From Halomonas sp. 1513 (lineage in GTDB: Bacteria; Pseudomonadota; Gammaproteobacteria; Pseudomonadales; Halomonadaceae), in contig CP019326.1 of NCBI GenBank assembly GCA_001971685.1, positions 2,604,001 through 2,668,000 on the forward strand: a DNA stretch of 64,000 nt, written 5' to 3'. Of this stretch, positions 26,372-39,225 are shown piece after piece (the stretch's first letter is position 1; every line of letters starts with the position of its first letter). The translations under genes were made by a program, and so were the position numbers. The notes under the pieces were generated by a model. It was given only the letters and a program-made list of their open reading frames with translations, was not told where the DNA came from and ran no database searches.

Positions 26372-27298
26372 ATGCACGATTTCGACGAACTGACCGCCTT
26401 CGATGCGGTCATGCAATCCGGCAATCTGACCCGCAGCGCCAGGCTCCTGGGCCTGTCCAAGTCGACGCTGAGCCGACGCATCAGCCAGCTCGAGGCGCGT
26501 CTCGGCTACCCGCTGCTGCGCCGTCAATCCAATCGCCTGCTGCCCACCGAGGCCGGTGCGCTGTTTCACGGCTACTGCCAGCGCATGCTGGAGCTGGCGC
26601 AGCAGAGCCAGGCGGCTCTCGCAGCGCTGCACCATGAGATCAGCGGTGAGCTAGTGGTCGACGTTCACGCTGCGCTGACCCGGCCCTGGGTGACCCAGGT
26701 ACTGCACGACTTCATGACGCGCCATCCACGTATCGATGTCACCCTGAGAACCCACGGGCGCTTCCATGCCAGCGCCGAAAGCAGCGCCATCCATGTCACT
26801 CTCGGGCCCGTCATGGAGGAGAGCCTGCGCTGCGAACAGCTAACGCTGTTGTCCCGCGGCATCTACGCCCACCCGGATTACCTGGCACGCCACGGGCGTC
26901 CGCAGCAGCCTGAACAGCTGCTGGATCACCTTTGGATCGACCTGCTCGGCGATGCCGCGCACGGCCTGCCGCTGCGTCGGCGCGACGGTACACAGTTTCT
27001 GCTCCAGCCGCCGCGCTCGCGCCTGCGCCTCGACCAGCCCATGCTGCAGGCCGACGCCATCGCCAGAGGCCAGGGTCTCGGCATCATGCCGCGCTGGCTC
27101 GCCGAGCGCCGCGAGCGCGCCCATCCCGGTCAGCTCGAGGCCTGCCTGTCCGACTGGCAGCTCCCCAGTCTGCCGGTCAACCTGCTATACGCCCACGGCC
27201 ATCAGGCGGGCAAGGTCAGCGCCATGCTCGACTTCCTGCGCCGCCATGTCCCGCCCGAATGGCACCCCCCGTCCACCGACCTCAGCGTTGCATCCTGA
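26372..27298 (+). CDS. LysR-family transcriptional regulator of the iron-uptake island
   Basis: 308 residues from the ATG at 26372 (MHDFDELTAFDAVMQSGNLT); an earlier in-frame start at 26318 adds an unconserved Cys-containing stretch. N-terminal winged helix-turn-helix (SGNLTRSARLLGLSKSTLSRR, about 15-35) and a C-terminal LysR effector domain. Ribosome site is poor, so the exact start is uncertain. Its place between the importer operon and the receptor recalls IrgB, the LysR activator of the Vibrio enterobactin receptor gene irgA; that role is inferred. The natural inducer is unknown. Confidence 0.85.
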   Translation: MHDFDELTAFDAVMQSGNLTRSARLLGLSKSTLSRRISQLEARLGYPLLRRQSNRLLPTEAGALFHGYCQRMLELAQQSQAALAALHHEISGELVVDVHAALTRPWVTQVLHDFMTRHPRIDVTLRTHGRFHASAESSAIHVTLGPVMEESLRCEQLTLLSRGIYAHPDYLARHGRPQQPEQLLDHLWIDLLGDAAHGLPLRRRDGTQFLLQPPRSRLRLDQPMLQADAIARGQGLGIMPRWLAERRERAHPGQLEACLSDWQLPSLPVNLLYAHGHQAGKVSAMLDFLRRHVPPEWHPPSTDLSVAS

Positions 27299-27305
27299 GC
27301 AACGC
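27285..27305. promoter_or_regulatory. Proposed LysR operator, copy 2 (before receptor gene)
   Basis: GCGTTGC-ATCCTGA-GCAACGC, perfect 7-bp arms and 7-bp spacer, identical arms to copy 1 with a different spacer. It overlaps the lysR stop codon and sits about 107-127 bp upstream of the receptor start, upstream of the Fur box, as expected for an activator. Confidence 0.65.
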
Positions 27306-27365
27306 AGCGTTCCCGACCGCCCCCTCCCCGGCGCTTGCCTGTGTGGTTAGAATTCACCTGCACTT

Positions 27366-27384
27366 GATAATCAATATCATTCAA
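27366..27384 (+). promoter_or_regulatory. Fur box before the TonB-dependent receptor gene
   Basis: GATAAT-CAA-TATCATT and adjacent AT-rich repeats (a second ATAATCAGCATCATT overlaps downstream to about 27399) match the Fur consensus at about 13 of 19 positions. It lies about 28-46 bp before the start codon; overlapping boxes suggest cooperative Fur binding. Confidence 0.65.
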
Positions 27385-27411
27385 TAATCAGCATCATTCT
27401 AAGGTGAACTC

Positions 27412-29598
27412 ATGATCCATGCGTCTCGACGCTCCCTGGCGGTCGCCATTGCCGCGGCCGGTGCTTCCTTGGCGGCGGTTGCCGACGATACACCGCGCCT
27501 CGACAATATCGTCGTGACCGCCGCCGGCTTCGAACAGGCGCTGGCCGACGCACCGGCCAGTATCTCGGTGGTGACCCGCGAGGCGCTCGAGCGCAAGCGC
27601 TTCTCCAACGTTGCCGACGCCATCGCCGACGTGCCCGGCGTCGACGTACGCAGCGGCACCGGCAAGACCGGCGGGCTCAACATCGGCATCCGCGGCATGC
27701 CCAGCGCCTATACCCTGATCCTGGTCGACGGGCGCCGCCAGAATGCCTCCGGCGACGTCACCCCCAACGGCTTCGGCGAGACCTCGACCAGCTTCATGCC
27801 ACCGCTAACGAGCATCGAGCGCATCGAGGTCATCCGCGGGCCGATGTCGACGCTCTACGGCTCCGATGCCATGGGCGGGGTGATCAATATCATTGCCCGC
27901 CCGGTCAGCGACACCTGGACCGGCAACCTGTCGGTCGACAGCACCTTCCAGCAGGATCGCAGTGCCGGCAACGCCCAGACCCTCAATCTCTACGCCTCGG
28001 GGCCGCTGATCGAAGATACCCTGGGTCTGCAGCTGCGCGGACGGCTGTTCGACCGCGACGGCTCGGAGCGCCTGATCGAGGACGGCAGCGGACGCGACCC
28101 GCGCCCCAGCGAAGGGCGCATCGCCTCGCTCGGCGGCCGGCTGACCCTGACCCCAGACGACACCCATGCGCTATGGCTCGACCTGGAGCGCTCGCGGCAG
28201 GTCTACGACAACAGCGACGGGCGCCTTGGCAACCTGGACACCCCGGAGCGCATCTTCGGCTACGAGGACGAGCTACGCTTCCACCGCGACCAGTTGGCAC
28301 TCGGCCATTCGGCACGTCTCGAGGCGGGAACCTGGGATAGCAGCATGACCCACTCCACCACCGAGACCCTCGGCCGTACCCTGCCGGCAGGCAGCGCACC
28401 CGCCTACGGCTATCACGCCGCAGGCGGCGAACCGCGGCTACTCGAAAATCGCGATATTACCGTCGACAGCAAGTTCGTCGCGCCCATCGGTGCCCACATG
28501 GTGACCCTCGGCGGGCAGTACATCGACTCGCGCCTCGAGGACGGCGCCGCGGGCAGCAGCGCCTTCGAGCAGAGTAGCTGGGCGCTGTTCGCCGAGGATG
28601 AGTGGTGGCTGCGCGATGACCTGGCACTGACCCTGGGCGGGCGCTACGAGCACCACGACGCCTTCGGCGGCCATTTCAGCCCGCGCGGCTACCTGGTATG
28701 GAACACCAGCGATCACTGGACGCTGAAAGGCGGGGTCAGCCGCGGCTACAAGACCCCCACGCTCAATCAGCTCCACGATGGCATCACCGGCTTTACCGGC
28801 CAGGGGGAAACCGTCTCCATCGGCTCTCCCGACCTCGAACCCGAGAAAAGCACCAACTACGAGCTTGGCGCCCTGTATGACAATCTCGACGGTTTCTCGG
28901 CCGGCGCCACGCTGTTCTACAATCGCTTCAGCGATCGCATCGCCAGCGCCGACGACATTCCCAACTGCCAGTATGTCGATGATGACGGCAATACGCCCAA
29001 TGCCGGATTGGGCAACTGCTTGAGCGTGGGCAACTTCACCGCACAGGAAGGCTTCAGTCAGCTGATCAACATCGACTCGGCGGAGACTCGCGGCATCGAG
29101 CTGAATGCCCGCTATCGGTTCGCCCCCGCCTGGTCGCTGAGCGGCGGCTACACCTATACCGACACCCAGATCACCTCCGGCGAGGGCGAAGGCCTGGTGC
29201 TCAGCAACACCCCCAAGCACAAGCTCACCGCGAGCCTCACCTGGGACGTCAACGAGCGCTTGAGCACCACCCTGGAGGGCGAGTACTACGCCTCTCGCGA
29301 ACGCTTCCCCGGCGGGCTCCCCACGTCGGGGCAGAATTTGTCGCTCTATGAGCAGGTGGGCAACAGGCTCGACGGCTATGAGCTGTTCAACCTGCGCGCC
29401 TCCTACCAAGTCTCCGACAGCGTGCGCCTGACCGGCACCGTCTATAACCTTCCCGACAAGGACTTCGGCAAGGCCGATGCCTACCAGCATGAAGGCGAGA
29501 CCTACCACGCCTACCGCTTCACCCAGACCGGCCGCGCCACCGACGGCATCTACCTCGACGGCCGCAGCCTATGGCTTTCGGCCAGCTACGCGTTCTGA
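27412..29598 (+). CDS. TonB-dependent catecholate-type siderophore receptor (FepA/IrgA-like)
   Basis: 728 residues. Signal peptide about 1-24, TonB box DNIVVTA near residue 31, plug domain (about 40-165) with GIRGMPSAYTLILVDGRRQN and RIEVIRGPMSTLYGSDAMGG, then a 22-strand outer-membrane barrel ending in the terminal LWLSASYAF with C-terminal Phe. A Cys pair in an extracellular loop (about 524 and 539) is typical of catecholate receptors. The AAGGTG ribosome site is 5 bases before the ATG. A ferric-catecholate substrate is inferred from family and context; no siderophore synthesis genes are present nearby. Confidence 0.9.
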   Translation: MIHASRRSLAVAIAAAGASLAAVADDTPRLDNIVVTAAGFEQALADAPASISVVTREALERKRFSNVADAIADVPGVDVRSGTGKTGGLNIGIRGMPSAYTLILVDGRRQNASGDVTPNGFGETSTSFMPPLTSIERIEVIRGPMSTLYGSDAMGGVINIIARPVSDTWTGNLSVDSTFQQDRSAGNAQTLNLYASGPLIEDTLGLQLRGRLFDRDGSERLIEDGSGRDPRPSEGRIASLGGRLTLTPDDTHALWLDLERSRQVYDNSDGRLGNLDTPERIFGYEDELRFHRDQLALGHSARLEAGTWDSSMTHSTTETLGRTLPAGSAPAYGYHAAGGEPRLLENRDITVDSKFVAPIGAHMVTLGGQYIDSRLEDGAAGSSAFEQSSWALFAEDEWWLRDDLALTLGGRYEHHDAFGGHFSPRGYLVWNTSDHWTLKGGVSRGYKTPTLNQLHDGITGFTGQGETVSIGSPDLEPEKSTNYELGALYDNLDGFSAGATLFYNRFSDRIASADDIPNCQYVDDDGNTPNAGLGNCLSVGNFTAQEGFSQLINIDSAETRGIELNARYRFAPAWSLSGGYTYTDTQITSGEGEGLVLSNTPKHKLTASLTWDVNERLSTTLEGEYYASRERFPGGLPTSGQNLSLYEQVGNRLDGYELFNLRASYQVSDSVRLTGTVYNLPDKDFGKADAYQHEGETYHAYRFTQTGRATDGIYLDGRSLWLSASYAF

Positions 29599-29632
29599 CC
29601 CCGCGCCTGACTGGCGTTTCGCATCGTTATTT

Positions 29633-29657
29633 GCCCCGCCAGCGTGGCGGGGCTTTT
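29633..29657 (+). terminator. Rho-independent terminator after the receptor gene
   Basis: Stem GCCCCGCCA (29633-29641) with TGGCGGGGC (29645-29653), a 3-nt loop and a following TTTT, 35 bp after the receptor stop. Confidence 0.85.
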
Positions 29658-29742
29658 ACATGCCGACGATCCTGGCCAGGCCAGAGACGACAGCGCCCCG
29701 CACTAGGCGGGGCGCTGTGGCACGACCTGCAAGGGCGCGGTA

Positions 29743-30669
29743 TTACAGCTTGCTCTCGAGCTCCGGCAGCACCTCGAACAGATCACCGACTAATCCATAA
29801 TCCGCCACTTGGAAGATCGGCGCCTCCTCGTCCTTGTTGATCGCCACGATCACCTTGGAGTCCTTCATCCCCGCCAGGTGCTGGATGGCACCCGAGATAC
29901 CCACGGCGATGTAGAGATCCGGGGCAACGATCTTGCCGGTCTGGCCGACCTGCATGTCGTTGGGCACGAAGCCGGCGTCCACCGCGGCCCGTGAGGCGCC
30001 GATGGCGGCCCCCAGCTTGTCGGCAATGCCGTCAAGCAGCTTGAAGTTGTCGCCGTTGCCCATGCCGCGGCCGCCGGAGATGACGATCTTGGCGCCGCCG
30101 AGCTCGGGGCGGTCGGACGCGGCGAGCGCTTCCTTGATGAAACGCGACTGGGCGTTGTCGGCAACGTGGTCGACCGCCTCGATGGCGGCGCTACCGGAGC
30201 TGGCAACGGCGTCGAAGGCGGTGGTGCGCACGCTGATCACCTTGAGCGGGTCGTCGCTCTTGACCGTGGCAATGGCGTTGCCGGCGTAGATCGGCCGCTG
30301 GAAGGTGTCGGCGCTCTCCACCGCGATGATCTCGGAGAGCTGGCTGACGTCCTTGAGCGCGGCAAGCCGCGGCAGCACGTTCTTGCCGGTGGTGGAGGCA
30401 GAGGCCAGCACGTGGCTGTAGTCGTCGGCCAGCGCCACCAGCAGCGCGCCCATGGGCTCGGCCAGCTGGTGGGCGTAGACGGCGTGGTCGGCGAGGCGCA
30501 CCTTGCTCACTCCGTCGAGCTGGGCGGCGGCCTCGGCGGCGGCCTGGACGCCGTCACCGGCCACCAGGACATGGATATCGCCGCCGATGGCGTGGGCCGC
30601 GGCCACCACGTGGGCGGTGGCGTCGGCGAGATGGCCGTCGTGAAGATCGGCGAGAACCAGAATGCTCAT
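29743..30669 (-). CDS. etfA: Electron transfer flavoprotein, alpha subunit
   Basis: 308 residues. The C-terminal FAD domain carries [12 protein letters not shown], the [22 protein letters not shown] signature and a [10 protein letters not shown] end. With EtfB it accepts electrons from acyl-CoA and other dehydrogenases and passes them to ETF:quinone oxidoreductase. It is 14 bp downstream of etfB and co-transcribed with it. Confidence 0.96.
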   Translation of the reverse strand: MSILVLADLHDGHLADATAHVVAAAHAIGGDIHVLVAGDGVQAAAEAAAQLDGVSKVRLADHAVYAHQLAEPMGALLVALADDYSHVLASASTTGKNVLPRLAALKDVSQLSEIIAVESADTFQRPIYAGNAIATVKSDDPLKVISVRTTAFDAVASSGSAAIEAVDHVADNAQSRFIKEALAASDRPELGGAKIVISGGRGMGNGDNFKLLDGIADKLGAAIGASRAAVDAGFVPNDMQVGQTGKIVAPDLYIAVGISGAIQHLAGMKDSKVIVAINKDEEAPIFQVADYGLVGDLFEVLPELESKL

Positions 30670-30683
30670 ATGATCGACTCCTA

Positions 30684-31433
30684 TTAAAGCACCTTGGCTT
30701 CGTTCTTGAGTTTGTCCACCAGCTCGTCGACGGAGCCGACCTTGACGCCGCCCTGGCGCTCGGGGGGCGGGGTGACCTTGAGCAGGCTGACCCGGGAGCC
30801 CACCTCGACCCCCAGCTCCGCCGGGGTCTTGACGTCGAGCGGCTTCTTCTTGGCCTTCATGATGTCGGGCAGCTTGGCGTAGCGCGGCTCGTTCAAGCGC
30901 AGGTCGGTGGTGACGATGGCCGGCAGCGTGAGTTCGACGGTCTGCAGGCCGCCGTCTATCTCGCGGGTCACCGCGACCTTGTCACCGTCGACCGCTACCT
31001 CGGAGGCGAAGGTGCCCTGGGGCAGGCCGCTAAGCGCCGCCAGCATCTGGCCGGTCTGGTTGTTGTCGGTGTCGATGGCCTGCTTGCCGAGGATCGTCAG
31101 CCCCGGCTGCTCGTCTTCCACCACCTTGGCCAGCAGCTTGGCCACCGCCAGCGACTCGACCCGTTCGTCGGTCTCGAGGTGAATGGCGCGGTCGGCGCCC
31201 AGCGCCAGCGCGGTGCGCAGCTGCTCCTGGGCGGCCTTGGGGCCGACGGTCACCGCGACCACTTCGGTGGCCACGCCTTTTTCCTTGAGCCGCACCGCTT
31301 CTTCCACGGCGATCTCGCAGAAGGGGTTCATGGCCATCTTGACGTTGGTGAGGTCGACGTCGCTGTGATCCGGCTTGACGCGGATCTTGACGTTGTAGTC
31401 GATGACGCGTTTGACCGCGACCAGTACCTTCAT
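30684..31433 (-). CDS. etfB: Electron transfer flavoprotein, beta subunit
   Basis: 249 residues from the ATG at 31433 ([20 protein letters not shown]); upstream open sequence is leader. The ETF-beta signature region ([28 protein letters not shown]) binds AMP and contacts dehydrogenases. First gene of etfBA, divergent from the ETF:quinone oxidoreductase gene. Confidence 0.96.
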   Translation of the reverse strand: MKVLVAVKRVIDYNVKIRVKPDHSDVDLTNVKMAMNPFCEIAVEEAVRLKEKGVATEVVAVTVGPKAAQEQLRTALALGADRAIHLETDERVESLAVAKLLAKVVEDEQPGLTILGKQAIDTDNNQTGQMLAALSGLPQGTFASEVAVDGDKVAVTREIDGGLQTVELTLPAIVTTDLRLNEPRYAKLPDIMKAKKKPLDVKTPAELGVEVGSRVSLLKVTPPPERQGGVKVGSVDELVDKLKNEAKVL

Positions 31434-31762
31434 AGTGTCCTCGCTTGGTTCACTAGGCAGTAGGGAAACACTGCACAAAAGTCTGCGCTTGCGTGCTCTG
31501 AGCAAGGCTCTCGCAGATGGCAGCACCGCTCGGGACTCACCCGTCGACGTCCCTCGCTTGCTGGCAACGACGATCCCCTGAGGTTCGGGTCGAACGTCGG
31601 TTACCACCTTATGTAGGGGTGTTGCAGTGCATCTATTATGCATATCATGGCCAGAAACTAGAAGCAAACGACCGTTTTAATCCAGATTTGATATAACCTG
31701 TTATGCCATCGCCTGATCAAGCACAATGACAGGCAGCGACCAGACCGTGGAGGAGAGAGCAG
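31434..31762. other. 329-bp divergent regulatory region etfBA / ETF-QO
   Basis: No gene seen. The central part is AT-richer than the flanks and carries the PsrA-like site at 31665-31678. Promoters for both directions must lie here; I could not assign hexamers with confidence. Confidence 0.5.
31665..31678. promoter_or_regulatory. PsrA-like operator
   Basis: CAAAC-GACC-GTTTT, which fits the published PsrA pattern of (C/G)AAAC-N2-4-GTTT(G/C) except for the last base. PsrA is a TetR-family repressor of fatty-acid oxidation genes, released by long-chain acyl groups; comparative work places etf genes in its regulon in several gammaproteobacteria. The site is in the divergent etfB/ETF-QO region. 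Confidence 0.5.
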
Positions 31763-33427
31763 GTGGAACACGTAGAACGCGATTCGATGGAGGTCGACGT
31801 CGTCATCGTCGGCGCCGGGCCCGCGGGCCTCTCAGCGGCCTGCCGCCTGATGCAGCAGGCCAACGACGCAGGCCAGGAACTCACCGTATGCGTGGTGGAA
31901 AAAGGCTCCGAGGTGGGCGCGCATATCCTCTCCGGCGCGGTGTTCGAGCCCCGTGCCCTGGCCGAGCTGTTTCCCGACTGGGAGGAGCGCGGTGCCCCGC
32001 TGACCACCCCGGCGATTCGCGACGAGCTGTATCTGCTCAAGGACGCCGACAAGGCCCAGAAGCTGCCCAATGCGCTGGTGCCCAAGAGCATGCACAACAC
32101 CGGCGGCGACATCCAGCGCTACGTGATCAGCGCCGGCAACCTGTGCCGCTGGCTGGCCGAACAGGCCGAGAGCCTCGGCGTGGAGATCTTTCCCGGCTTC
32201 GCCGCCCAGGAGACCATCGTCGAGGATGGCGTAGTCAAGGGCATCCTGATCGGCGACATGGGCGTGGCCGCCGACGGCCAGCCCAAGGACGGCCATATGC
32301 CCGGCATGGAGCTGCGCGCCAAGTACACCCTGTTCGCCGAAGGCGCCCGCGGCCACCTCGGCAAGCGGCTGATCGAGCAGTACGACCTCGCCAAGGGCCG
32401 CGACCCCCAGCACTACGGCATCGGCCTCAAGGAGCTGTGGGACGTGCCCGCCGACAAGCACGAGCCGGGCCTGGTGCTGCACGGTTCCGGCTGGCCGCTG
32501 GCCAAGGATACCCACGGCGGCTGGTTCCTCTACCACGCCGAGAACAGCCAGGTAGTGGTGGGCCTGATCATGGATCTCTCCTACCAGAATCCCTGGCTGT
32601 CGCCGTTCGACGAATTCCAGCGCATGAAGCACCACCCGCAGCTCAAGCAGTACCTGGACGGCGGCTCGCGAGTCGCCTACGGCGCCCGGGCGATCACCAA
32701 GGGCGGGCTCAACTGCCTACCCAAGATGACTTTCCCCGGCGGGCTGCTGATCGGCTGCGACGCCGGCACCCTCAACTTCGCCAAGATCAAGGGTCTGCAC
32801 ACCGCCATGAAGTCGGGCCTGGTAGCCGCCGAGAGCGTCTTCGAGGCGCTTGCCGCGGGCGACGAAGGCGGCCAGGAGCTGACCGCCTTCACCACCAAAT
32901 GGGAAGCCAGCTGGGCCTACGCCGAGCTCAAGGAGAGCGCCAGCTTCGGCCCGGCGATCCACAAGTACGGCACCGTCGGCGGCGGCGCCTACAACTTCCT
33001 CGACCAGTTGCTGGGCGGCAAGCTGCCGACTGTCCACGACACTACCCCGGACCACGCGGCGCTCAAGCCGGCCAGCGAGTTCGAGAAGATCGACTACCCC
33101 AAGCCCGACGGTAAACTCTCCTTCGACAAGGCCTCCTCGGTGTTCCTCTCCAACACCAACCACGAAGAGGACCAGCCCTGTCACCTCAAGCTCGCCGACC
33201 CGGAGCTGCCGATCCGCGACAACCTGCCCAAGTACGCCGAGCCGGCCAGCCGCTACTGCCCGGCGGGGGTCTATGAAGTCGTCGAGGACGACGCCGGCCA
33301 GCCGCGTTTCCAGATCAACTTCCAGAACTGCGTGCACTGCAAGACCTGCGACATCAAGGACCCGGCCCAGAACATCACCTGGGTGGCGCCGGAGGGCGGC
33401 GGCGGGCCCAACTATCCGAATATGTAA
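31763..33427 (+). CDS. etfD: Electron transfer flavoprotein:ubiquinone oxidoreductase
   Basis: 554 residues from a GTG at 31763 with GGAGGAG 7 bases upstream. N-terminal FAD-binding GAGPAGLSAACRL, a middle quinone-binding domain with membrane-surface character, and a C-terminal ferredoxin-like domain binding one [4Fe-4S] cluster (YCPAGVYE and CVHCKTCDIKDPAQNI). It moves electrons from reduced ETF into the quinone pool. Divergent from etfBA; the shared region suggests joint control. Confidence 0.95.
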   Translation: MEHVERDSMEVDVVIVGAGPAGLSAACRLMQQANDAGQELTVCVVEKGSEVGAHILSGAVFEPRALAELFPDWEERGAPLTTPAIRDELYLLKDADKAQKLPNALVPKSMHNTGGDIQRYVISAGNLCRWLAEQAESLGVEIFPGFAAQETIVEDGVVKGILIGDMGVAADGQPKDGHMPGMELRAKYTLFAEGARGHLGKRLIEQYDLAKGRDPQHYGIGLKELWDVPADKHEPGLVLHGSGWPLAKDTHGGWFLYHAENSQVVVGLIMDLSYQNPWLSPFDEFQRMKHHPQLKQYLDGGSRVAYGARAITKGGLNCLPKMTFPGGLLIGCDAGTLNFAKIKGLHTAMKSGLVAAESVFEALAAGDEGGQELTAFTTKWEASWAYAELKESASFGPAIHKYGTVGGGAYNFLDQLLGGKLPTVHDTTPDHAALKPASEFEKIDYPKPDGKLSFDKASSVFLSNTNHEEDQPCHLKLADPELPIRDNLPKYAEPASRYCPAGVYEVVEDDAGQPRFQINFQNCVHCKTCDIKDPAQNITWVAPEGGGGPNYPNM

Positions 33428-33465
33428 CCCGGCGCTGGCCGGGCGTTCGAAGCGCTAAGAAGACC

Positions 33466-33499
33466 AATGCCACTGGCCCCGGGCCGGTGGCATTTTTTT
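33466..33499. terminator. Rho-independent terminator after ETF-QO
   Basis: A 13-bp stem with one G-T wobble (33467-33479 with 33481-33493) is followed by seven T residues at 33493-33499. It ends the ETF-QO unit on the plus strand and, with AA at its left edge, may also serve the convergent aminotransferase gene. Confidence 0.85.
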
Positions 33500-33503
33500 C
33501 GGC

Positions 33504-36440
<2,937 letters not shown>

Positions 36441-36444
<4 letters not shown>

Positions 36445-38660
36445 GCGGATTCTCCAAGCGGTTCCAGGGGCGCGCGCAGGGCGATCAGGCGGCGCTTGCC
36501 GGCGTGGGTGAAGCGCACTTCGATGACCGGATTGGCCGGGTCGCCCTCGACCACCTGAATCTCGCCCTCGCCGAACACCGCATGGCGTACGCGCTGACCG
36601 ACATCGAAGGCCGCCGCCGCGTAGTGGCCCGGCGGGCTGGCGACGCCGCTGGCGGCGGCGCTGACGTCCAGCGTTCGGCCGCTGGCGGTCAGGTAGCGCT
36701 CCACCAGCGCCGGCGAGGCGACCGGCAACGGCGCCTGGGGCGGGTCGGCGGCGCCCAGCGCATCCGCCACCCGCTGGCAGTCATCCCAGGCACTCTCGGC
36801 GATGAAGCGGCTGGGCCGGTGCTCGCCGCCGTCGTGGACCATCAGCAGCTGCTCCCGGGCGCGCGTCATGGCGACGTAGAACAGCCGTCGCTCCTCTTCC
36901 AGGCGCTCCGGGGTCAGCGGGTTGTCACGGCTGTAGTGGGGGAAATCCTCTTCGTTGACGCCCCACAGTGCCACCAGCGGCCACTCCAGGCCCTTGGCGC
37001 CGTGCACGGTGGAGATCAGGATGCCCTCGGCGTCGCCGGCGCCCATCGCCTCATCCTGAACCGGCCGCTCGAGCAGGGCAATGAAGGCCTCCGGGTCATG
37101 GTCGAGCTCGGCGGCCTGTTCGATCAGCACGTCGAGCAGGCGCACGTCCTCCTCGCCCTTCTCGCGCCGCGCCGCGGCGCGCTTGAGTACCTTCTCGGCA
37201 TCGAGGCGCTCGACCACCTCGGCCAGCAGCCGCGACGGCGGCCAGGCGGCCAACTTGGGCAGGTCGCAGAGCAGCGCCCAGCGGCGCTTGAGGTTGCGCC
37301 GCTGGATCGGCTTGAGGCTGGCCAGCAGCGGATCGTCGCGGCTCGGCCACTGCTGCGACTCGGCGAGCCGCGTGGCCAGCGCCTGCAGCCGCTCGCGGGC
37401 CACGAAGGGCGTCGGCTGGGCGAGCAGCAGCAGCAGATGCGCGGGATCCTGGAGCAGCGCCGGCTGACGCGCCAGGCGCAGGTAGCCGGCCAGCGCCTGC
37501 ACCAGCGGCAGCCGGAACACGAAACGGTCCTCGCGGGCCAGGCGAAACGGCAGCCCGGCGCGCAGCAGCTGCAGCTGTACCGACACCGACAGCGCCCAGC
37601 TGCGCACCAGCACGCAGCCGTCGCTGAGGGCCCGGCCGTCACGCTGCCAGGCATCGAGTGCCTCGACCAGCGCACTGCCGCCCTGGGCCACGCTCAGGCG
37701 GGTCCTGGGGTTGTCCGCCGCCGCCAGGCACAGCTGGTCGGGACGCCGCCGATTGGCGGCGATGGCATGGTTGGCCGCCAGCGCCAGCGCATCACCGTGG
37801 CGGAAGGTGGTCGACAGCGGATAGTCGTGGGCGGCGCCGAAGGTGCGGGTAAAGTCCTCGAGCATGGTATCGGGATGCGCGCCGCGCCACTCGTAGATGC
37901 ACTGATTGGCATCACCCACCGCCATCACCGCGGCCCGCTCGCCGGCCAGCAGCGCCAGCAGCCGCTGCTGGGCCTCGTTGATATCCTGATACTCGTCGAT
38001 GATGACATGATCGAGAAAGCCCTCGACCCGCTGGCGTAGTGCGGCATCGGCCTCCAGCGCCCGCAGCGGCCGATACAGCAGATCGGCGTAGGTCATCAGA
38101 CGGTGCTGCTCGAGCAGCGCCTCGGCGGCGTCGAAGGCATCGACGAAGTGGCCGGTGTCGTCACCGAAGTCGAGGCGCTCGTAGAGCGCCTGGGGCGCCT
38201 CCATCTCGGCCTTGACCAGCTCGCAGAAGTGGCCGAAGGCCTCGAGCCGGTCGCCGTCCAGCGCCGACTCGAGCTGCACCTCGTCGCCGTGCAGGCTGTG
38301 CTGCACGGCCTGGCGCAGCAGCCGCTCGCGCTGCCACTCCTGGGCCAGCAGCTCACGCGGCGCCAGCACCCCCCAGCGGGTCAGGGTGCCGGTCAGGCGA
38401 TGGCCGATGGAGTGGAAGGTACGCACGTCGGGCAGCGCCTGGCCGGGTGGCGCCCAGCGCGCCAGCTTGGCGGTGAAATCCTCCCGCGCGGCGCGGTTGA
38501 ACATCAGTACCAGCAGTCGCGACGGCGGTGTGCCCCGGGCCAGCAGGTTCAGCACCCGCGCCACCATGGTGGTGGTCTTGCCGGCCCCGGCCACCGCGGC
38601 GACCCGGGCGTGGCCGCCGGCGTGGGCGACCACCGCGCGCTGCTCGTCGGTGAGCTTCAC
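36441..38660 (-). CDS. UvrD/Rep-family ATP-dependent DNA helicase
   Basis: 739 residues, superfamily 1A. Walker A is AVAGAGKTT (motif I), then FHSIGHRL, VIIDEYQDINEAQ (motif II), GDANQCIYEWRGA (motif III), TVHGAKGLEWP (motif V) and FYVAMTRARE (motif VI). The C-terminal 60 residues (FDVGQRVRHAVFGEGEI...) look like the Tudor-like module of UvrD/PcrA that contacts RNA polymerase. A second UvrD-type paralog distinct from canonical uvrD (which has an AGAGSGKT loop) is likely. It overlaps the genes on both sides by 4 bp. Confidence 0.88.
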
Positions 38661-39199
38661 ATCGCCTCCAGTTCACCGAGCGGCTGCCAGTGGCCGGCAC
38701 TGACCAGCCCTAGCTGCTCGCGGCCATCGACCGCGCGACTCTCGCCCTCCTCCACCAGGCGGTAGAAGACGTTGCGCCCCAGCCGAGCGGCCAGGCCGAA
38801 GCGCACCGCAACCTGCGGCACCGGCGTGCCCTCCGGCGTGGCGGTGACCGTCAGCCGCTGCTCCTCGCCCAGCGCCACGCGGTCGCCGACGTTGGTGGTC
38901 AACCACCAGCTGTCGCCATCGCGCTCGGCATCGACGACCACGAAGGCGCAGTCCTCGACCGCGATTTGCCACTTCTCGGCGGGGCTGACCAGGTAGTGTT
39001 CGCCGTCCGCTTCACGACGCAGCAGGGTGGAGAGCAGCCGTATCAGTGATGCACGACGGATCAGCGTGCCCTCATGCAGCCATTGACCGTCGGCGCGGAT
39101 GGTCAGGTCCATGCGCCCACTGAGCGCCGGATGCCAGCGCTCGAGGGGCGGAATCGCCCCGGTGGCGTGGGTGGCGCTCAGCAGCGGTTCGAAGGACAT
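38657..39199 (-). CDS. DUF1285 domain protein
   Basis: 180 residues, cytosolic, beta-rich. The segments GAIPPLERWHPALSGRMDLTI, EGTLIRRASLIRLLSTLLRRE and YLVSPAEKWQIAVED are hallmarks of DUF1285. Function unknown; related genomes often place it near tatD or pilZ. It overlaps the helicase gene by 4 bp, so the two are probably translated from one message. Confidence 0.85.
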   Translation of the reverse strand: MSFEPLLSATHATGAIPPLERWHPALSGRMDLTIRADGQWLHEGTLIRRASLIRLLSTLLRREADGEHYLVSPAEKWQIAVEDCAFVVVDAERDGDSWWLTTNVGDRVALGEEQRLTVTATPEGTPVPQVAVRFGLAARLGRNVFYRLVEEGESRAVDGREQLGLVSAGHWQPLGELEAM

Positions 39200-39225
39200 G
39201 GCATTCTCCCGGTAATGCGACGCGC

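Noticed and set aside
31611..31662. tRNA- or sRNA-like AT-rich stretch between etfB and ETF-QO
   Set aside because: No cloverleaf or terminator could be drawn; it is better explained as promoter DNA.
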